64,000 nt of DNA from Perkinsela sp. pyNocScin1 (GCA_964019655.1 CAXHTR010000005.1:1-64000), one strand, 5' to 3'; positions 24,327 through 34,059 are shown, numbered from the stretch's first letter. The notes: generated by a model not told the origin, from the sequence alone. Made by a program: numbers and translations.

Positions 24327-24712
24327 GGCTCCAACACCCCTCCGAGCCATTCCAACGCGCCGTACTTCTACCGGGCACGACGAGATCCACCGTCGCGAGG
24401 GTGTTATGCTTCTTTCTTTATCCGTTACTGTTGGGTCCCCAAACGGGATTTCAGCGCGTCGCGTTTTACGGGAAAACATTTATCAACTCAAATTTCACAG
24501 GTTCAACTCCGGGCGAGCCGATTTTCGGGAGTGGTCAGATTGAAGACCTGATTCACTAATGCAGGGCTGGATTTTTCATTCTCTGCTGGGTTAGCTTTGA
24601 TGGGCATGCCGTGGAGGAAGATTTCGAAGGTAAACTTGTTATGATGAGGATATCGAGTGCGCATACCGTGCTTTCACCAGCGAGCTGAAAGGCTTTTGAT
24701 TGTGTTGGTTTC
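24327..24712. repeat. rDNA-spacer direct repeat, copy B
   Basis: Diverged second copy, with the B-box-like word at 24500-24510 and an extra segment of about 45 bp near 24545-24595 that copy A lacks. No A-box partner is visible, so I do not call a tRNA. Confidence 0.7.
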
Positions 24713-24987
24713 TTAAAGTGTGTTTACGCTTTTGAGTGATTGGTTCTATTACATGAGCTCTCAGAACTAAATGCACGTCGATATTCATGCGTATGAGCCT
24801 CAATTCTTCACAAGCGTCTCATGTTCAGAGGTGAAACCCTACTCAATGCTATTTAGGTTAAATTACCCATTTTCCCTACTTGAGCCGATAAGCTAACATA
24901 AGCTATTTTAAATAAAATCAAAGTCATTGTATCGCAAAATGAGGGAACTGTGAATCATAGATAAAATAAGAAGCAGTTCACCGCACA
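24713..24987. other. Junction between rDNA spacer and gene-dense region
   Basis: Unique AT-rich sequence with no gene seen. It lies at the 3' side of the DBP10-like gene. Confidence 0.4.
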
Positions 24988-27237
24988 CTAACTTCGTTTT
25001 AAGAAGCGACATTTCTGTGCCGCTTTTTGGGAACTGCGATTCTGCTGATCTTGAATGTGCTTCTCCAGCAGCTTCCCACGCAGCTTTTTTCCATTCTTGG
25101 TGTGAGAGACATAGGCTGCCTGGCGAAAACTCAAGTGCTTTTCTGACTCCTGCTCCCCAACTTTTTGCAAATCAATGGCATTTTGGGCACACCATTTCCC
25201 ATATATATTACGGGACTCAATCTTACACACCTTCTTGCCTGCCTCATTTTTCATGCCTTGCATATGAAGCTGTGCTGCCTCATGCGAGGTCTTCACGTAT
25301 TTTTTCTTTCTGCTGTCCCATGAGTAAACTGTGCGCTTCCGCATTGTGGGTAGATCACCTGCCGCCTCCGCCTGCAGCTCCATCGTCACATTCGCTACGT
25401 CCTGCAAGCCACGAACTTCTTCTCCTACGCAGCTACGCGCCTCGGGAGCGTAAGATAAGAAGTACTCAGAATCTGACCGAGACGATGCCCATGTTTGGCT
25501 TTGCCTGTGCTTGTCCGATGCTCCCTTCGCGCGCGCTTGCCGCATAAGCCTCTCTGCAAGCGTACCTGCGCCTGCCTCTGGCTGAACCTGCAGCTCCCTT
25601 TTCTTACTCGCCTGTCGTTCGGCAATTTTGGCAACGAAATTGTCGAAGCGTCGAAGGTCCATAGTCTCCTTCACGCCCCGTTGGTGCTGCTTGCCCTCTT
25701 TAGTGAGGTATGTTGCGCCGGAGGGACGATAATTGGTGATCCCGCTACGCATCGAAGAAGCCGAAGAAGTGACACAACGTGCAAAGAGCGGGTGTGGTCG
25801 CATATTTTCACAGAGTTTCTTTGAAGCATCGACAACCTCCTTCGATGGGCTCTTCGACAGTTTCCTATACTGCTTCATTCCGTTGTCGGAAGTACGCTGC
25901 AACCCCACAAGTTCTGGAGACTCGCTTAGGAGATCGGTTGTCAAGTCAATGTACTTCTGAACTGCGGCATCTGGTACTGATCCGTAAACTGAATTCGGTC
26001 TCACATCGGTGCCATCCGAATCATTGGAATCACACGACAATTCACGGCCTGTGGACTTTATCAGTGCGCAAAAGAATGGCATGTCTGTTACTTCGAATAG
26101 TGAGAAAGCCGTGCCCTTCTTACCTGCGCGGGCTACTCTCCCAACCCTATGAATGAATACCTTTTCACTGTGCGGGGCGTAAGCATTGATAACGTAGTCC
26201 ATCTCAGGAAGATCAATGCCGCGGGCCGCAACATCAGTCACCACAAGAACATTTGTGGAATGATTACGGAAGTTGTCAAGAGAGGTTCGTCGCGCCTCCT
26301 GGTCCATGTTTCCGTGCAGAGCAGAGCATGTGACACCCGCCAACGTTAGAAACATGTGGTAGAACTCCACATGATATCGAGTGGGAACGAATATCGCCAC
26401 CTGCGAGGTTGAATTAGTGTCTTCTTTAAGCGACTGCCCACGCCCCTGCTGTTCGCAATCTGCATTCGAGCTTGAACACATGGGTCGAATGATTTCCCGT
26501 ATGATAAGGAGAAGCACAGCGAGTCGCTGATCTTTGCGCACAATCAGGAATGAGAGGGAAAGACCGTCAGGCAAGGTACCCTCTGTGTCTGGTTGCACAA
26601 AAACAGGCCTTCGCAGCCCCACAAGAGCAAAATCCGCCAGTGTTTTCGGTAGAGTGGCAGAGAAAAGTCCCCTTGTGCATTTTTCTGGCACGCGCTTGAG
26701 GATTTCAGTGGCCTGCGGCTGAAACCCCTGCTCAAATAAGCGGTCACCCTCATCAAAGATAATCATCTGGACAAGCTTAAGCTCGAGATTGCTCTCCTCC
26801 ATGACCTGCACAAACCTACCTGGAGTGCATATGATGATGTCTGGATTTTTCGTTAGAGCGCAAAATTGCTCCTCGAGAGAATTACCGCCGACAATTAGGC
26901 AGTATTTTAGGTCCGTGTATTTCCCGAGAGATTTCGCGAAGCGGCACGTTTGAAGAGCAAGCTCCCTCGTTGGGGAGACAACCATGCCACGAACGCCCAC
27001 AACCTGTGTATGCTCGTGAAGAGCGTGCATCATCGGCAGCAAGAAAGCAGCAGTTTTTCCACTTCCTGTCCTTGCAAGCGCAAGAACATCGCGTTGCTTC
27101 ATGAGCAAGGGAATAGCTTCAACTTGAACTGGCGTTGGTTTACGGTACGCCATACTTCTGATCCCATTCACTAGATTTTCATTGAGTCCGAAAGACTCAA
27201 ATCGTGAAGTTCCAGATTTTTTCTTATGTGTTTTCAT
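24988..27237 (-). CDS. DBP10: DEAD-box RNA helicase, DDX54/DBP10 family
   Basis: A 749-aa nucleolar-type ATP-dependent RNA helicase. DBP10/DDX54 proteins act in 60S ribosomal subunit assembly. Helicase motifs appear in order: Q-motif region (residues 13-38), motif I ARTGSGKT (about 55-62), PTRELA (89-94), TPGR, motif II written DEGD instead of DEAD (162-165), SAT (193-195), TDVAARGID and HRVGRVARAG. After the helicase core comes a long basic tail with a region like the DBP10 C-terminal domain (roughly 590-660, including RKRTVYSWDSRKKKYVK). This domain and the DRLFEQGF context separate it from other DEAD-box groups. The ATG is clear and the frame is unbroken. The Ala-to-Gly change in motif II is unusual but the two acidic anchors are intact, so activity is likely. 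It is the first protein gene next to the rDNA. Confidence 0.93.
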   Translation of the reverse strand: MKTHKKKSGTSRFESFGLNENLVNGIRSMAYRKPTPVQVEAIPLLMKQRDVLALARTGSGKTAAFLLPMMHALHEHTQVVGVRGMVVSPTRELALQTCRFAKSLGKYTDLKYCLIVGGNSLEEQFCALTKNPDIIICTPGRFVQVMEESNLELKLVQMIIFDEGDRLFEQGFQPQATEILKRVPEKCTRGLFSATLPKTLADFALVGLRRPVFVQPDTEGTLPDGLSLSFLIVRKDQRLAVLLLIIREIIRPMCSSSNADCEQQGRGQSLKEDTNSTSQVAIFVPTRYHVEFYHMFLTLAGVTCSALHGNMDQEARRTSLDNFRNHSTNVLVVTDVAARGIDLPEMDYVINAYAPHSEKVFIHRVGRVARAGKKGTAFSLFEVTDMPFFCALIKSTGRELSCDSNDSDGTDVRPNSVYGSVPDAAVQKYIDLTTDLLSESPELVGLQRTSDNGMKQYRKLSKSPSKEVVDASKKLCENMRPHPLFARCVTSSASSMRSGITNYRPSGATYLTKEGKQHQRGVKETMDLRRFDNFVAKIAERQASKKRELQVQPEAGAGTLAERLMRQARAKGASDKHRQSQTWASSRSDSEYFLSYAPEARSCVGEEVRGLQDVANVTMELQAEAAGDLPTMRKRTVYSWDSRKKKYVKTSHEAAQLHMQGMKNEAGKKVCKIESRNIYGKWCAQNAIDLQKVGEQESEKHLSFRQAAYVSHTKNGKKLRGKLLEKHIQDQQNRSSQKAAQKCRFLKRS

Positions 27238-27392
27238 GATAAATGTCCTAAAATTTCAAAATCACGATCTTGAAATGAACATAGGATAAACTCTCTTCAA
27301 TACTACAGTGGTATACAAAATCTGACTCTGGATTATTTGCGATAATGGCACAAATTAAAAATCACGGCAAACGGAGCTCAAACCCGACTTAT

Positions 27393-27848
27393 TTACTGCT
27401 TTCGTAGATTTTCCATCACAGACTTGAAATCTTCAAAGCTGATCGCCCCATCGCCATCCAAATCAGCAGCTTTAATCATGTCCCTGATGATATCGTCGCT
27501 CGCGTCCTCATGTAGCATTTTCGCAACTTCACGGAGCGTATCCTCGGTTATCTTACCTGTCTTGCTGAGGTCAAAAAGATCAAATGCCTTTTGCAGCTCC
27601 TCGGTGGAACCTATTTCGGGCTGCCGCTCTAGCACGGCTTTCTCAAAATTCTCGAGAGAAATCCTCTTCTGCGGCTCAGCTTCAGAATTCGCGTCAGTGC
27701 ACATTTTTTCTACATCTTCCCTCGTAACATCGTCGAAACCTAGACCCTTCATAGCGTAGAAAAGCTCGTCCTGGTCGATAAAACCATCACTGTTCGAATC
27801 AAATAGGTGAAAGGCCTCTTTTATTTGATGAATGGATAGTGACGCCAT
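27393..27848 (-). CDS. Centrin-like EF-hand protein
   Basis: A 151-aa protein with four EF-hand positions. The first loop (17-28, DSNSDGFIDQDE) and the last (129-140, DLDGDGAISFED) have a calcium-binding pattern, while the second and third are degenerate. The second half, with LFDLSKTGKI and a REVAKML-type helix, resembles centrin/caltractin more than calmodulin. Centrins serve at microtubule-organising centres, and as CDC31 in mRNA export and DNA repair complexes. In a lineage without flagella the nuclear roles would be more likely. A calmodulin-like protein is the alternative. It sits 155 bp from the helicase gene on the same strand. Confidence 0.75.
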   Translation of the reverse strand: MASLSIHQIKEAFHLFDSNSDGFIDQDELFYAMKGLGFDDVTREDVEKMCTDANSEAEPQKRISLENFEKAVLERQPEIGSTEELQKAFDLFDLSKTGKITEDTLREVAKMLHEDASDDIIRDMIKAADLDGDGAISFEDFKSVMENLRKQ

Positions 27849-27955
27849 GTCGCTTATATCTTAAAAAGGAAAGTGAGAACTATAAACTCGATGTACGTTG
27901 CCATGATATCATACATCGTACATTTAGAGATGACTATACCTTGGAGCATGAACAT

Positions 27956-28291
27956 TCATTTTTCCTTTTTCGCCTGAATGGCTGCGACCTTTGCTTCGAG
28001 TGCTTTGATCTGGCGCTGGAGGTCTTGTACTTCTGTATTCTGACATGTGCGATCGGGTGCTTTCGGAGTTTCCTTTTCTCTTAGCGTGCTAGCTTGCATA
28101 TTTTTTAAGATTTCGTGCTGCTTTTGAAAAGCGTATCGCTCCTCTGCTGTCATCTCTTTGTTTGCGATCTCCGCTTCAAGCCATCTATCATCTTCGTACT
28201 TTGGGTCTCTCGTTTTCACTGATCGAACCTGTCCAGCTGGACACAGTGAAAGCATCCATCGACCTTTGCTCGTCAGCACTCGGCGTTGCAT
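27956..28291 (-). CDS. Small mitochondrial coiled-coil protein, ATPase inhibitor IF1-like
   Basis: A 111-aa protein. The first 30 residues are basic and free of acidic residues, which suits a mitochondrial presequence. The middle holds an AEERYAFQKQHEILKNM segment, resembling the inhibitory helix of F1-ATPase inhibitor IF1. The C-terminus is a heptad-rich coiled coil ending in KAKKEK-type residues. IF1 binds mitochondrial ATP synthase and blocks ATP hydrolysis when the matrix acidifies. The match is short and compositional, so another small coiled-coil mitochondrial protein is possible. Confidence 0.5.
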   Translation of the reverse strand: MQRRVLTSKGRWMLSLCPAGQVRSVKTRDPKYEDDRWLEAEIANKEMTAEERYAFQKQHEILKNMQASTLREKETPKAPDRTCQNTEVQDLQRQIKALEAKVAAIQAKKEK

Positions 28292-28422
28292 TTTTATAGT
28301 GACAATAAGGGATAAATGGGATCGCGATATATTTTTCTGTACTAAAAGAGCGGCTTAATAGCCTGTTTTCGGAACCAGTATTCTGTATTTGAAGCATATT
28401 AGTAATAACTCAAGTTTCTCCG

Positions 28423-30012
28423 CTATACAGCCATATCCATCTTGATTAACGGATACGGGTTGTAGTCTACCAGATCGAAATCATCCATTGAGTAATCTTC
28501 AAGATACGCTGGATGACGCCGGAAATGGAGATATGGGAAAGCTCGGGGTGCCCTTAATAGTTGCTCTTGAAGGGGCTCAATGTGATTGGTGTAAACATGC
28601 GCATCACCAAGCGTATGCACGAGTTCCCCACACTGAAGACCTGAAGCTTTGGCAAGCAGGATAGTCAGAAGAGAGTAGCTTGCGATGTTAAACGGGACCC
28701 CCAGGCCCATATCAGCGCTACGCTGGTACAGCTGGCAACTAAGCCTGCCCTCTGCCACGTAAAACTGGGAAAGAACGTGGCATGGCGGCAAGGCCATCAG
28801 TGGGATCGATATTGGGTTCCATGCACATAAGAGCATACGGCGGTCATTGGGGTTGTTCTTCAGCGAAGCCACTATGTTTTTTAGTTGATCTACGCCCTTG
28901 TCAGCATAATCAGCGTCACAGTCGCTGTACGACGCCCCGAAATGTCGCCACTGAAAACCATACACGGGACCAAGATCGCCCTCCTTACGATCAGTTAAGC
29001 CTAATGAGTCGAGGAACTCACGGGAGCCGTTCCCATCCCAAATATGAATATTCTTGTCCCGGAGATGGTTCGCGTTGGTATCGCCCTTTATAAACCAAAA
29101 AAGCTCCTCTACAACACCACGCCAAAAAACTCGTTTAGTTGTGAGCAAGGGTAGTTGCCCATCACGAAGAGAAAATCGCATCTGGGCACCAAAAAGTGAT
29201 TTAGTTCCAACCCCAGTGCGGTCCTCTTTGAAAACTCCATTAGATATAATCTGATGAATTAGCTTCAGGTACTGGCCCTCTTCCTCGTTATTACGAATCC
29301 ATTTTTCAAAGCGCAGCTCGAGCTTAGTACCATCTGCCTGATTGTCACAAGCTGTAGTGCTTGGCCCTTCTTGATGGAAAATAGATGCATCACTCCAGAA
29401 TCTATGCGAGGAGGCGAGTTCCGGGACGAGAATATCGCACTTGTCATCACACCCTTCGACACGTGTGATAAAAATTGATTGTAAGTAACTAAAATAGGCA
29501 GATGAAGCATCTAGAACTTGCTTATAGATACTAGCTCCTCCGATGATAAAAACTTTGTGAATTTGACGTATGAGCTCAGGCGATATGCATATTGCCATGG
29601 CCTGGTCAAGTGAAGGGGCAAAAATAGGCTCGGAAATCGAAAGCTCTGAGAAGTTTACATTCGCAATATCGGGGGCATTTTTGGATAGGACGATGTTAAG
29701 TCTATTTTCCAAAGGCCTGTATCGAGCAGGAATGGATTCATATGTCTTTCTTCCCATGATAACCGCATTGAAGATCGCGCTTTCGTCTTTCTTTTGTGGA
29801 ACTTTTGAAGTTATTTCACGAAAATGCTTCATATCACTCGGAAGGTGCCATGGTAAACTATTGGTATCAGAGACCCCGATACCACCATTTGTGCTCGCAG
29901 CCACTATAAGGCTGATCCCACGCTGGCCCTCGTGAAGTGCGGGTCTCTCGGGAATAGGGATTTTCATGGTAACTGAATTAAAGATATTGATAGGCCTCTT
30001 ATAGAGGAACAT
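28423..30012 (-). CDS. DHFR-TS: Bifunctional dihydrofolate reductase-thymidylate synthase
   Basis: A 529-aa fused enzyme that makes dTMP and recycles folate. The DHFR half (about 28-225) shows SLIVAASTNGGIGV, NSLPWHLPSDMKHF and VIMGRKTYESIP. The TS half (about 240-529) shows EDRTGVGTKSLFG, the GFQWRHFGA motif, the catalytic cysteine C411 in ALPPCH, RSADMGLGVPFN and a C-terminal PLIKMDMAV. The fusion is typical of plants, algae and many protists and absent from animals and fungi. The frame opens at an ATG at 30012, and a second ATG at 29967 (residue 16) is a plausible start just before the DHFR fold. The short extension could be a weak leader. All key residues I can check are present. Confidence 0.97.
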   Translation of the reverse strand: MFLYKRPINIFNSVTMKIPIPERPALHEGQRGISLIVAASTNGGIGVSDTNSLPWHLPSDMKHFREITSKVPQKKDESAIFNAVIMGRKTYESIPARYRPLENRLNIVLSKNAPDIANVNFSELSISEPIFAPSLDQAMAICISPELIRQIHKVFIIGGASIYKQVLDASSAYFSYLQSIFITRVEGCDDKCDILVPELASSHRFWSDASIFHQEGPSTTACDNQADGTKLELRFEKWIRNNEEEGQYLKLIHQIISNGVFKEDRTGVGTKSLFGAQMRFSLRDGQLPLLTTKRVFWRGVVEELFWFIKGDTNANHLRDKNIHIWDGNGSREFLDSLGLTDRKEGDLGPVYGFQWRHFGASYSDCDADYADKGVDQLKNIVASLKNNPNDRRMLLCAWNPISIPLMALPPCHVLSQFYVAEGRLSCQLYQRSADMGLGVPFNIASYSLLTILLAKASGLQCGELVHTLGDAHVYTNHIEPLQEQLLRAPRAFPYLHFRRHPAYLEDYSMDDFDLVDYNPYPLIKMDMAV

Positions 30013-30053
30013 GGCCCTTTCGAGGCAAAAAAACTATATTGTCATATTCATCT

Positions 30054-30428
30054 TTAGTGCGAGCCACCACCGCCAACGCTAAATATCTGATTATTGATTT
30101 GCCCTTTTCCTCCCACAAAGGAAAGGGAGAAGATTTCCATGAACCGCAAAGCATGCTCTTCATCTTGTAACTTTAGCTCCCCATCCACAAGTGCGAGGAT
30201 TCCCATGTCTTTGGTCGGCTGGCATTCTACAGAGGCGATATTGAATCCAACAATTTGAGGCAGGCCGTTGATTTTCTCCATGATAGAGCTTGTACCTTTC
30301 ATTCGCTGGCCATTATACGTGATGAAGCTATCCATAGTATAGCATGCAGCGAGAGCAGCTCTATTGCTTTGCAAAGCACTGTAATAGTTCTGGAGGAAGT
30401 TTTTTCCGTGTTCTTCAAAGTGGTCCAT
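30054..30428 (-). CDS. NTF2: Nuclear transport factor 2
   Basis: A 124-aa NTF2-fold protein. The family carries Ran-GDP back into the nucleus through the pore. It shows the expected pattern: FLQNYYSAL, a short helix-rich start, ITYNGQRMKGTSSIMEKI, LPQIVGFNIASVECQPT, then ILALVDGELK and a final beta strand. The length matches the usual 120-125 aa. I start it at the ATG at 30428, because the longer frame opens with TTG at 30458. The tail ends in a glycine-rich SVGGGGSH instead of the usual short polar end. It lies 41 bp from DHFR-TS. Confidence 0.9.
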   Translation of the reverse strand: MDHFEEHGKNFLQNYYSALQSNRAALAACYTMDSFITYNGQRMKGTSSIMEKINGLPQIVGFNIASVECQPTKDMGILALVDGELKLQDEEHALRFMEIFSLSFVGGKGQINNQIFSVGGGGSH

Positions 30429-30499
30429 TCTACACAATATTGAAGCTATAAAGTTCAAGATTACAGACCTCTATGAATATAAGTGACATATCACAGATC

Positions 30500-32536
30500 C
30501 TATTCGTTGTATAAGATGCTAGGGTGTACCATGGTGCTTGATCGGGCTTGAGACTTCAAGTTTGCATCGGCATCGGAAGGGTGATTTCGGCTTCTCTTAT
30601 TCACACTGATTAAATTGCGACGATTCTCCGCAAATATAGATGTTACGTTATTGTGCAGATTCTCAGCTTCTTGTAAAAAAACTATATCATCCCAGATAAT
30701 TTTGACGGTAGCAACCCGTTTGCTTTGAAGCCCGGCTACTTTTCTTTCTCTCCCGAAAGAGCTCATGGAAAGTGAGGAGATCCGTACACACTCGCCCACG
30801 TGAACGACACTATCATTCCGATCACGAAAAGATTTCATGAATGCCGTATTTTTCCGTTGAGCATTGTTCGGGTCAACTTGGACAAGGGTATTATTCGCCA
30901 GTAAACACAGAAGGTAGCTCGCCGTGACCTTGATGACATATGCGACCCCATCAGCCAGTGTATGCTGTGCCCCGGCCAAACTAAAGTCTTTGCTTTCTAC
31001 AAAATCAACTAAGTCACCTTCACGAAAATTATTATTTGGACCTACTCTTTTGCCCTTGTTCGGTGTGTGACACGCAACAAAGCGGTCGCAGCTATCGATT
31101 TCAGTGCTTAGAACCTGAATTTCTTTGCCTTCGTCTTGCAGGTGGACTATGATACTTTCCAGGTGAGGTAAATGAGCTACGACAGAGCCCCGGCGGCCCT
31201 GGTACGGGCCTGCTAATATAACTACTGCAGAATCAAGTGCGAAATGTGGCCTAACGTCTGTAGTGTCGAGATGGACAACAGCTTTGCTCCCTTCCATTCG
31301 CACTGTTATCTTATTCTTATCGCTTTGCAAAACAGTTCCGACCGATCCATTATATGTCATGCTTACAACCCGCACAGTTTCACCACTGCTGTACGAATGA
31401 CTGCCATTGAAGGGAAAGGAGCTTCGCATATCATTCTGCGAAGACTGGTCAGCCACTTTCGTAAAGAGATTTTTTTCGTCACTAGATAGTGGGGTCATTT
31501 TGTCGTGAAGCACCAGTTGCGACACAGGAACTATCTTTAGGAGAAACCCGTCTTCAGTAAATAAATGAGACTGCCAGTGCCAGTGGTTTCCCCTTTTTTC
31601 AGCACCTTCTACGCATGCTGGGTTAAAGAGTTTCTTGCTTGGGCAAGGCTGAGTATCTTTCAGGTGCTGACCTACGGTAAGGCTCACATCCTGGGATTCC
31701 GGGCCAAGGTTAGGCTTACTCTGTGATATTTTCAATGTAACTTTATCCTTCTCAACGTATCGCTGCCTTGGAGTATCCATTCGCTCAGTAAAGTCGAGTC
31801 GGGGGACAACTCTAACCGTGGCATTTGAGCCGCGTATCTGCATTATCTGACATACGTCATTGTGATAGAATTTTAAATTCTTTAATCGTGCGAAATCTCC
31901 AGCTGAAGCACTTACTGCGCTGAAACACGATGCCATGATTTTTTTTCGGTCTGACAACGGTATGCATGTGATTTGGGTTGCATAAATATCTGCGCATCCA
32001 CTGATAATGGATATGACGTGGCGTTTTGAATACGACTCAATGTATATGTAATTTGAATCCTTGCTTGAGATGAATATCGTAGATATCCCACAATCTTGAG
32101 ATAGTTTTATCTGATTTTGGGAGCTATGCAGAGCACATTTCCTGATCAAAAGCTTCACAAGCCGCTCCCCTTCCCCCCTTTTAATCAAAACTGCATACAA
32201 TGAAGTGTCGTTTGAATACTGGCGTGACATTATTATGTCTGGTGAAAAGCTGAGGGCACTTTTTTGGGTATTGCTTTGCAAGCGGCTGGAAATGGTTTGG
32301 CTAGACGAGCCTGTATTCTCAGCAGCAAAAGAGCCCCTATACCGGTCTAGGTTAGCTGACTCACTGTTCACTCTTTTACTGTTCGTGTTACCAGCTAGTG
32401 CTGAAAAATATTCACTGTATTCTTCATCTTGCATACTACGTGCCCAAGACGGAAGATTCTGCGAAGACTCTGCTTTAGCACGCTCAACTTCAGCTTTGAA
32501 TACAGAAAGTTCACCTTCAGTCGTCTCTCTTTGCAT
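30500..32536 (-). CDS. SPT5: Transcription elongation factor SPT5
   Basis: A 678-aa protein. It has an NGN-like domain (about 110-200, with LYAVLIKRGEGERLVKLLIRK and YIYIESYSKRHV) followed by several KOW modules: GDFARLKNLKFYHNDVCQI, GETVRVVSMTYNGSVGTVL, AVVILAGPYQGRRGSVV and a later GDLVDFVES. SPT5 with SPT4 clamps RNA polymerase II during elongation. It is clearly shorter than yeast or human SPT5 (about 1060-1090 aa). The long acidic N-terminus and the repeated C-terminal region phosphorylated by CDK9-type kinases are not evident; the C-terminus is basic and serine-rich without a regular repeat. Confidence 0.85.
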   Translation of the reverse strand: MQRETTEGELSVFKAEVERAKAESSQNLPSWARSMQDEEYSEYFSALAGNTNSKRVNSESANLDRYRGSFAAENTGSSSQTISSRLQSNTQKSALSFSPDIIMSRQYSNDTSLYAVLIKRGEGERLVKLLIRKCALHSSQNQIKLSQDCGISTIFISSKDSNYIYIESYSKRHVISIISGCADIYATQITCIPLSDRKKIMASCFSAVSASAGDFARLKNLKFYHNDVCQIMQIRGSNATVRVVPRLDFTERMDTPRQRYVEKDKVTLKISQSKPNLGPESQDVSLTVGQHLKDTQPCPSKKLFNPACVEGAEKRGNHWHWQSHLFTEDGFLLKIVPVSQLVLHDKMTPLSSDEKNLFTKVADQSSQNDMRSSFPFNGSHSYSSGETVRVVSMTYNGSVGTVLQSDKNKITVRMEGSKAVVHLDTTDVRPHFALDSAVVILAGPYQGRRGSVVAHLPHLESIIVHLQDEGKEIQVLSTEIDSCDRFVACHTPNKGKRVGPNNNFREGDLVDFVESKDFSLAGAQHTLADGVAYVIKVTASYLLCLLANNTLVQVDPNNAQRKNTAFMKSFRDRNDSVVHVGECVRISSLSMSSFGRERKVAGLQSKRVATVKIIWDDIVFLQEAENLHNNVTSIFAENRRNLISVNKRSRNHPSDADANLKSQARSSTMVHPSILYNE

Positions 32537-32615
32537 AGTGAAGTAAGGTAAAGCGAAAGTTTTTTAGCATACAATAGGAAGCTTCTGGTAGAAACCTTTG
32601 CTGACCTTAAAAGTT

Positions 32616-32927
32616 TTATTCATTGCGATGGTGATGAGGCTCTGGGGTTTTCGTGTGAAAGCGAACAAGCCTATGTAAGTTTGATAGGAAAGACTTCAGT
32701 TTACTTTCAATAACGCAAACTGTCCCACGGCTGCGATCGCACTTGAAGCGGACCAGACAAATACGTGGATCTTCGGACCCTACAGGCGTGCTTTTGCTTG
32801 CTAACCGACATTGTGGAACCTCTTTCACAGTGATCCACACAGAGTTTGACCCCTTTTTCTTTGACTTGACCAGCAGCTCATGAAGCTTCGTAAGAAAATC
32901 TTTTTCACTCAAATGATCACGCTTCAT
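32616..32927 (-). CDS. SRP14: Signal recognition particle 14 kDa subunit
   Basis: A 103-aa protein matching SRP14 in order: an N-terminal helix (LSEKDFLTKLHELLVKSK), the beta strand SVWITVKEV, a CLVRFKCDRSRGTVCVIES sheet, and a helix FLSNLHRLVRFH. SRP14 with SRP9 binds the Alu domain of SRP RNA and slows translation while the ribosome docks at the ER. The length agrees with the family. The gene sits between SPT5 (79 bp) and an unknown gene (103 bp) on the same strand. Confidence 0.85.
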   Translation of the reverse strand: MKRDHLSEKDFLTKLHELLVKSKKKGSNSVWITVKEVPQCRLASKSTPVGSEDPRICLVRFKCDRSRGTVCVIESKLKSFLSNLHRLVRFHTKTPEPHHHRNE

Positions 32928-33030
32928 TTTCCTGATTCATGGTAACTGTAGGGGAAAACTATACTTCTTTGTACTGCACTGAATTGTAATTATGACTCAT
33001 CTGAGTTCGACAATATTTACCGAGAACGAT

Positions 33031-33885
33031 TTACGAAGAGCGATTGATATCTGTGCATTGGATGTTTATGTCCCTGGCCAGTTTTTCATTTTCTTTTAGC
33101 ATTGCGTACAGCTTCTTCAAAGCGTCATCAGCTTTTGCAGAGCTACCGCTCAGACTATGCACAAGATAAATATACCATAGGCACATAGCAGCATAAAAAT
33201 TATCGTCATTATCACAGAGAATTGGTAGATTATCATAGAGAGCTTTGAGAGCCATTTCTATAGGTGCCTTTTCCCGGATTCCAACGGCACTGGTCCTTTG
33301 ATTGGGGCTGGCGAAATATTGCTTAAGTCCATGCATAGATGAAGTTGGGTGGATGTTTTCGTGTATCTGAGCTATCGCTAATCCAACTTTACCTATAGGA
33401 ATATGGCGCTGATAGTCTATCCAAAATATTGGAAAACCTACCTTTTTGGCACTGTTTTCACTATGAGAGAGTGTAAGAGCAAACAATCTTTGCGCCTCTT
33501 TTATATCCTCATGATTACCCCTTTGCAGCAAAAGGAAGCCGTGAGCCTGCTGACTCTTAATGAGCTGTATATCGTCTCCTGATCTCAGTTCCGAAATCAG
33601 CTTAGAGCTACATTCAAGAGCGTCATCATGCTTTCCCATCTGGCTGAATGACTGGATAACTTCACGGAGAAGTGATACCCTTGAAAAAGGTGGAAGGTCA
33701 TTTTCGTCGAATGAGTCTATTCTACTAAGTGCGCTTTTTGTGTATGCTACAATCAAGCTGTGAGCGTTTTTCTCTCGCAATATATCAAGTTCTTTGCAAA
33801 TATCTCTCCAAATCATATGAGCTTTGGAATGATGCTCTATGCCCCTGTCCACTTTGTGTAGAAGACAACGCGTGAACAGTTTCAT
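33031..33885 (-). CDS. Uncharacterised alpha-helical protein, possibly TPR-like
   Basis: A 284-aa protein I do not recognise. It appears mostly alpha-helical with pairs of amphipathic helices spaced roughly as in TPR proteins (SLLREVIQSFSQMGKHDDALECSSKLI; QQAHGFLLLQRGNHEDIKEAQRLFALTL), but no clear repeat consensus. The N-terminus MKLFTRCLLHKVDRG is basic and could be a weak mitochondrial leader. There is no membrane segment. The ATG is clear, and position within the co-directional cluster supports a real gene. Confidence 0.7.
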   Translation of the reverse strand: MKLFTRCLLHKVDRGIEHHSKAHMIWRDICKELDILREKNAHSLIVAYTKSALSRIDSFDENDLPPFSRVSLLREVIQSFSQMGKHDDALECSSKLISELRSGDDIQLIKSQQAHGFLLLQRGNHEDIKEAQRLFALTLSHSENSAKKVGFPIFWIDYQRHIPIGKVGLAIAQIHENIHPTSSMHGLKQYFASPNQRTSAVGIREKAPIEMALKALYDNLPILCDNDDNFYAAMCLWYIYLVHSLSGSSAKADDALKKLYAMLKENEKLARDINIQCTDINRSS

Positions 33886-34059
33886 CTAGAAAAAATCCTT
33901 TATAAGTTCATGAGATAAATTAAATTTCAAAAATTAACAGTAGTGATCGCGATTTACGGAAATCCCTACAACGCATAAAGGGTTTCATAAAAATGGCGTG
34001 TTATTCACGATGCAGTCATGCGAAAGATTCATCATTATCGAAGAACCTTAATTTTTGCT

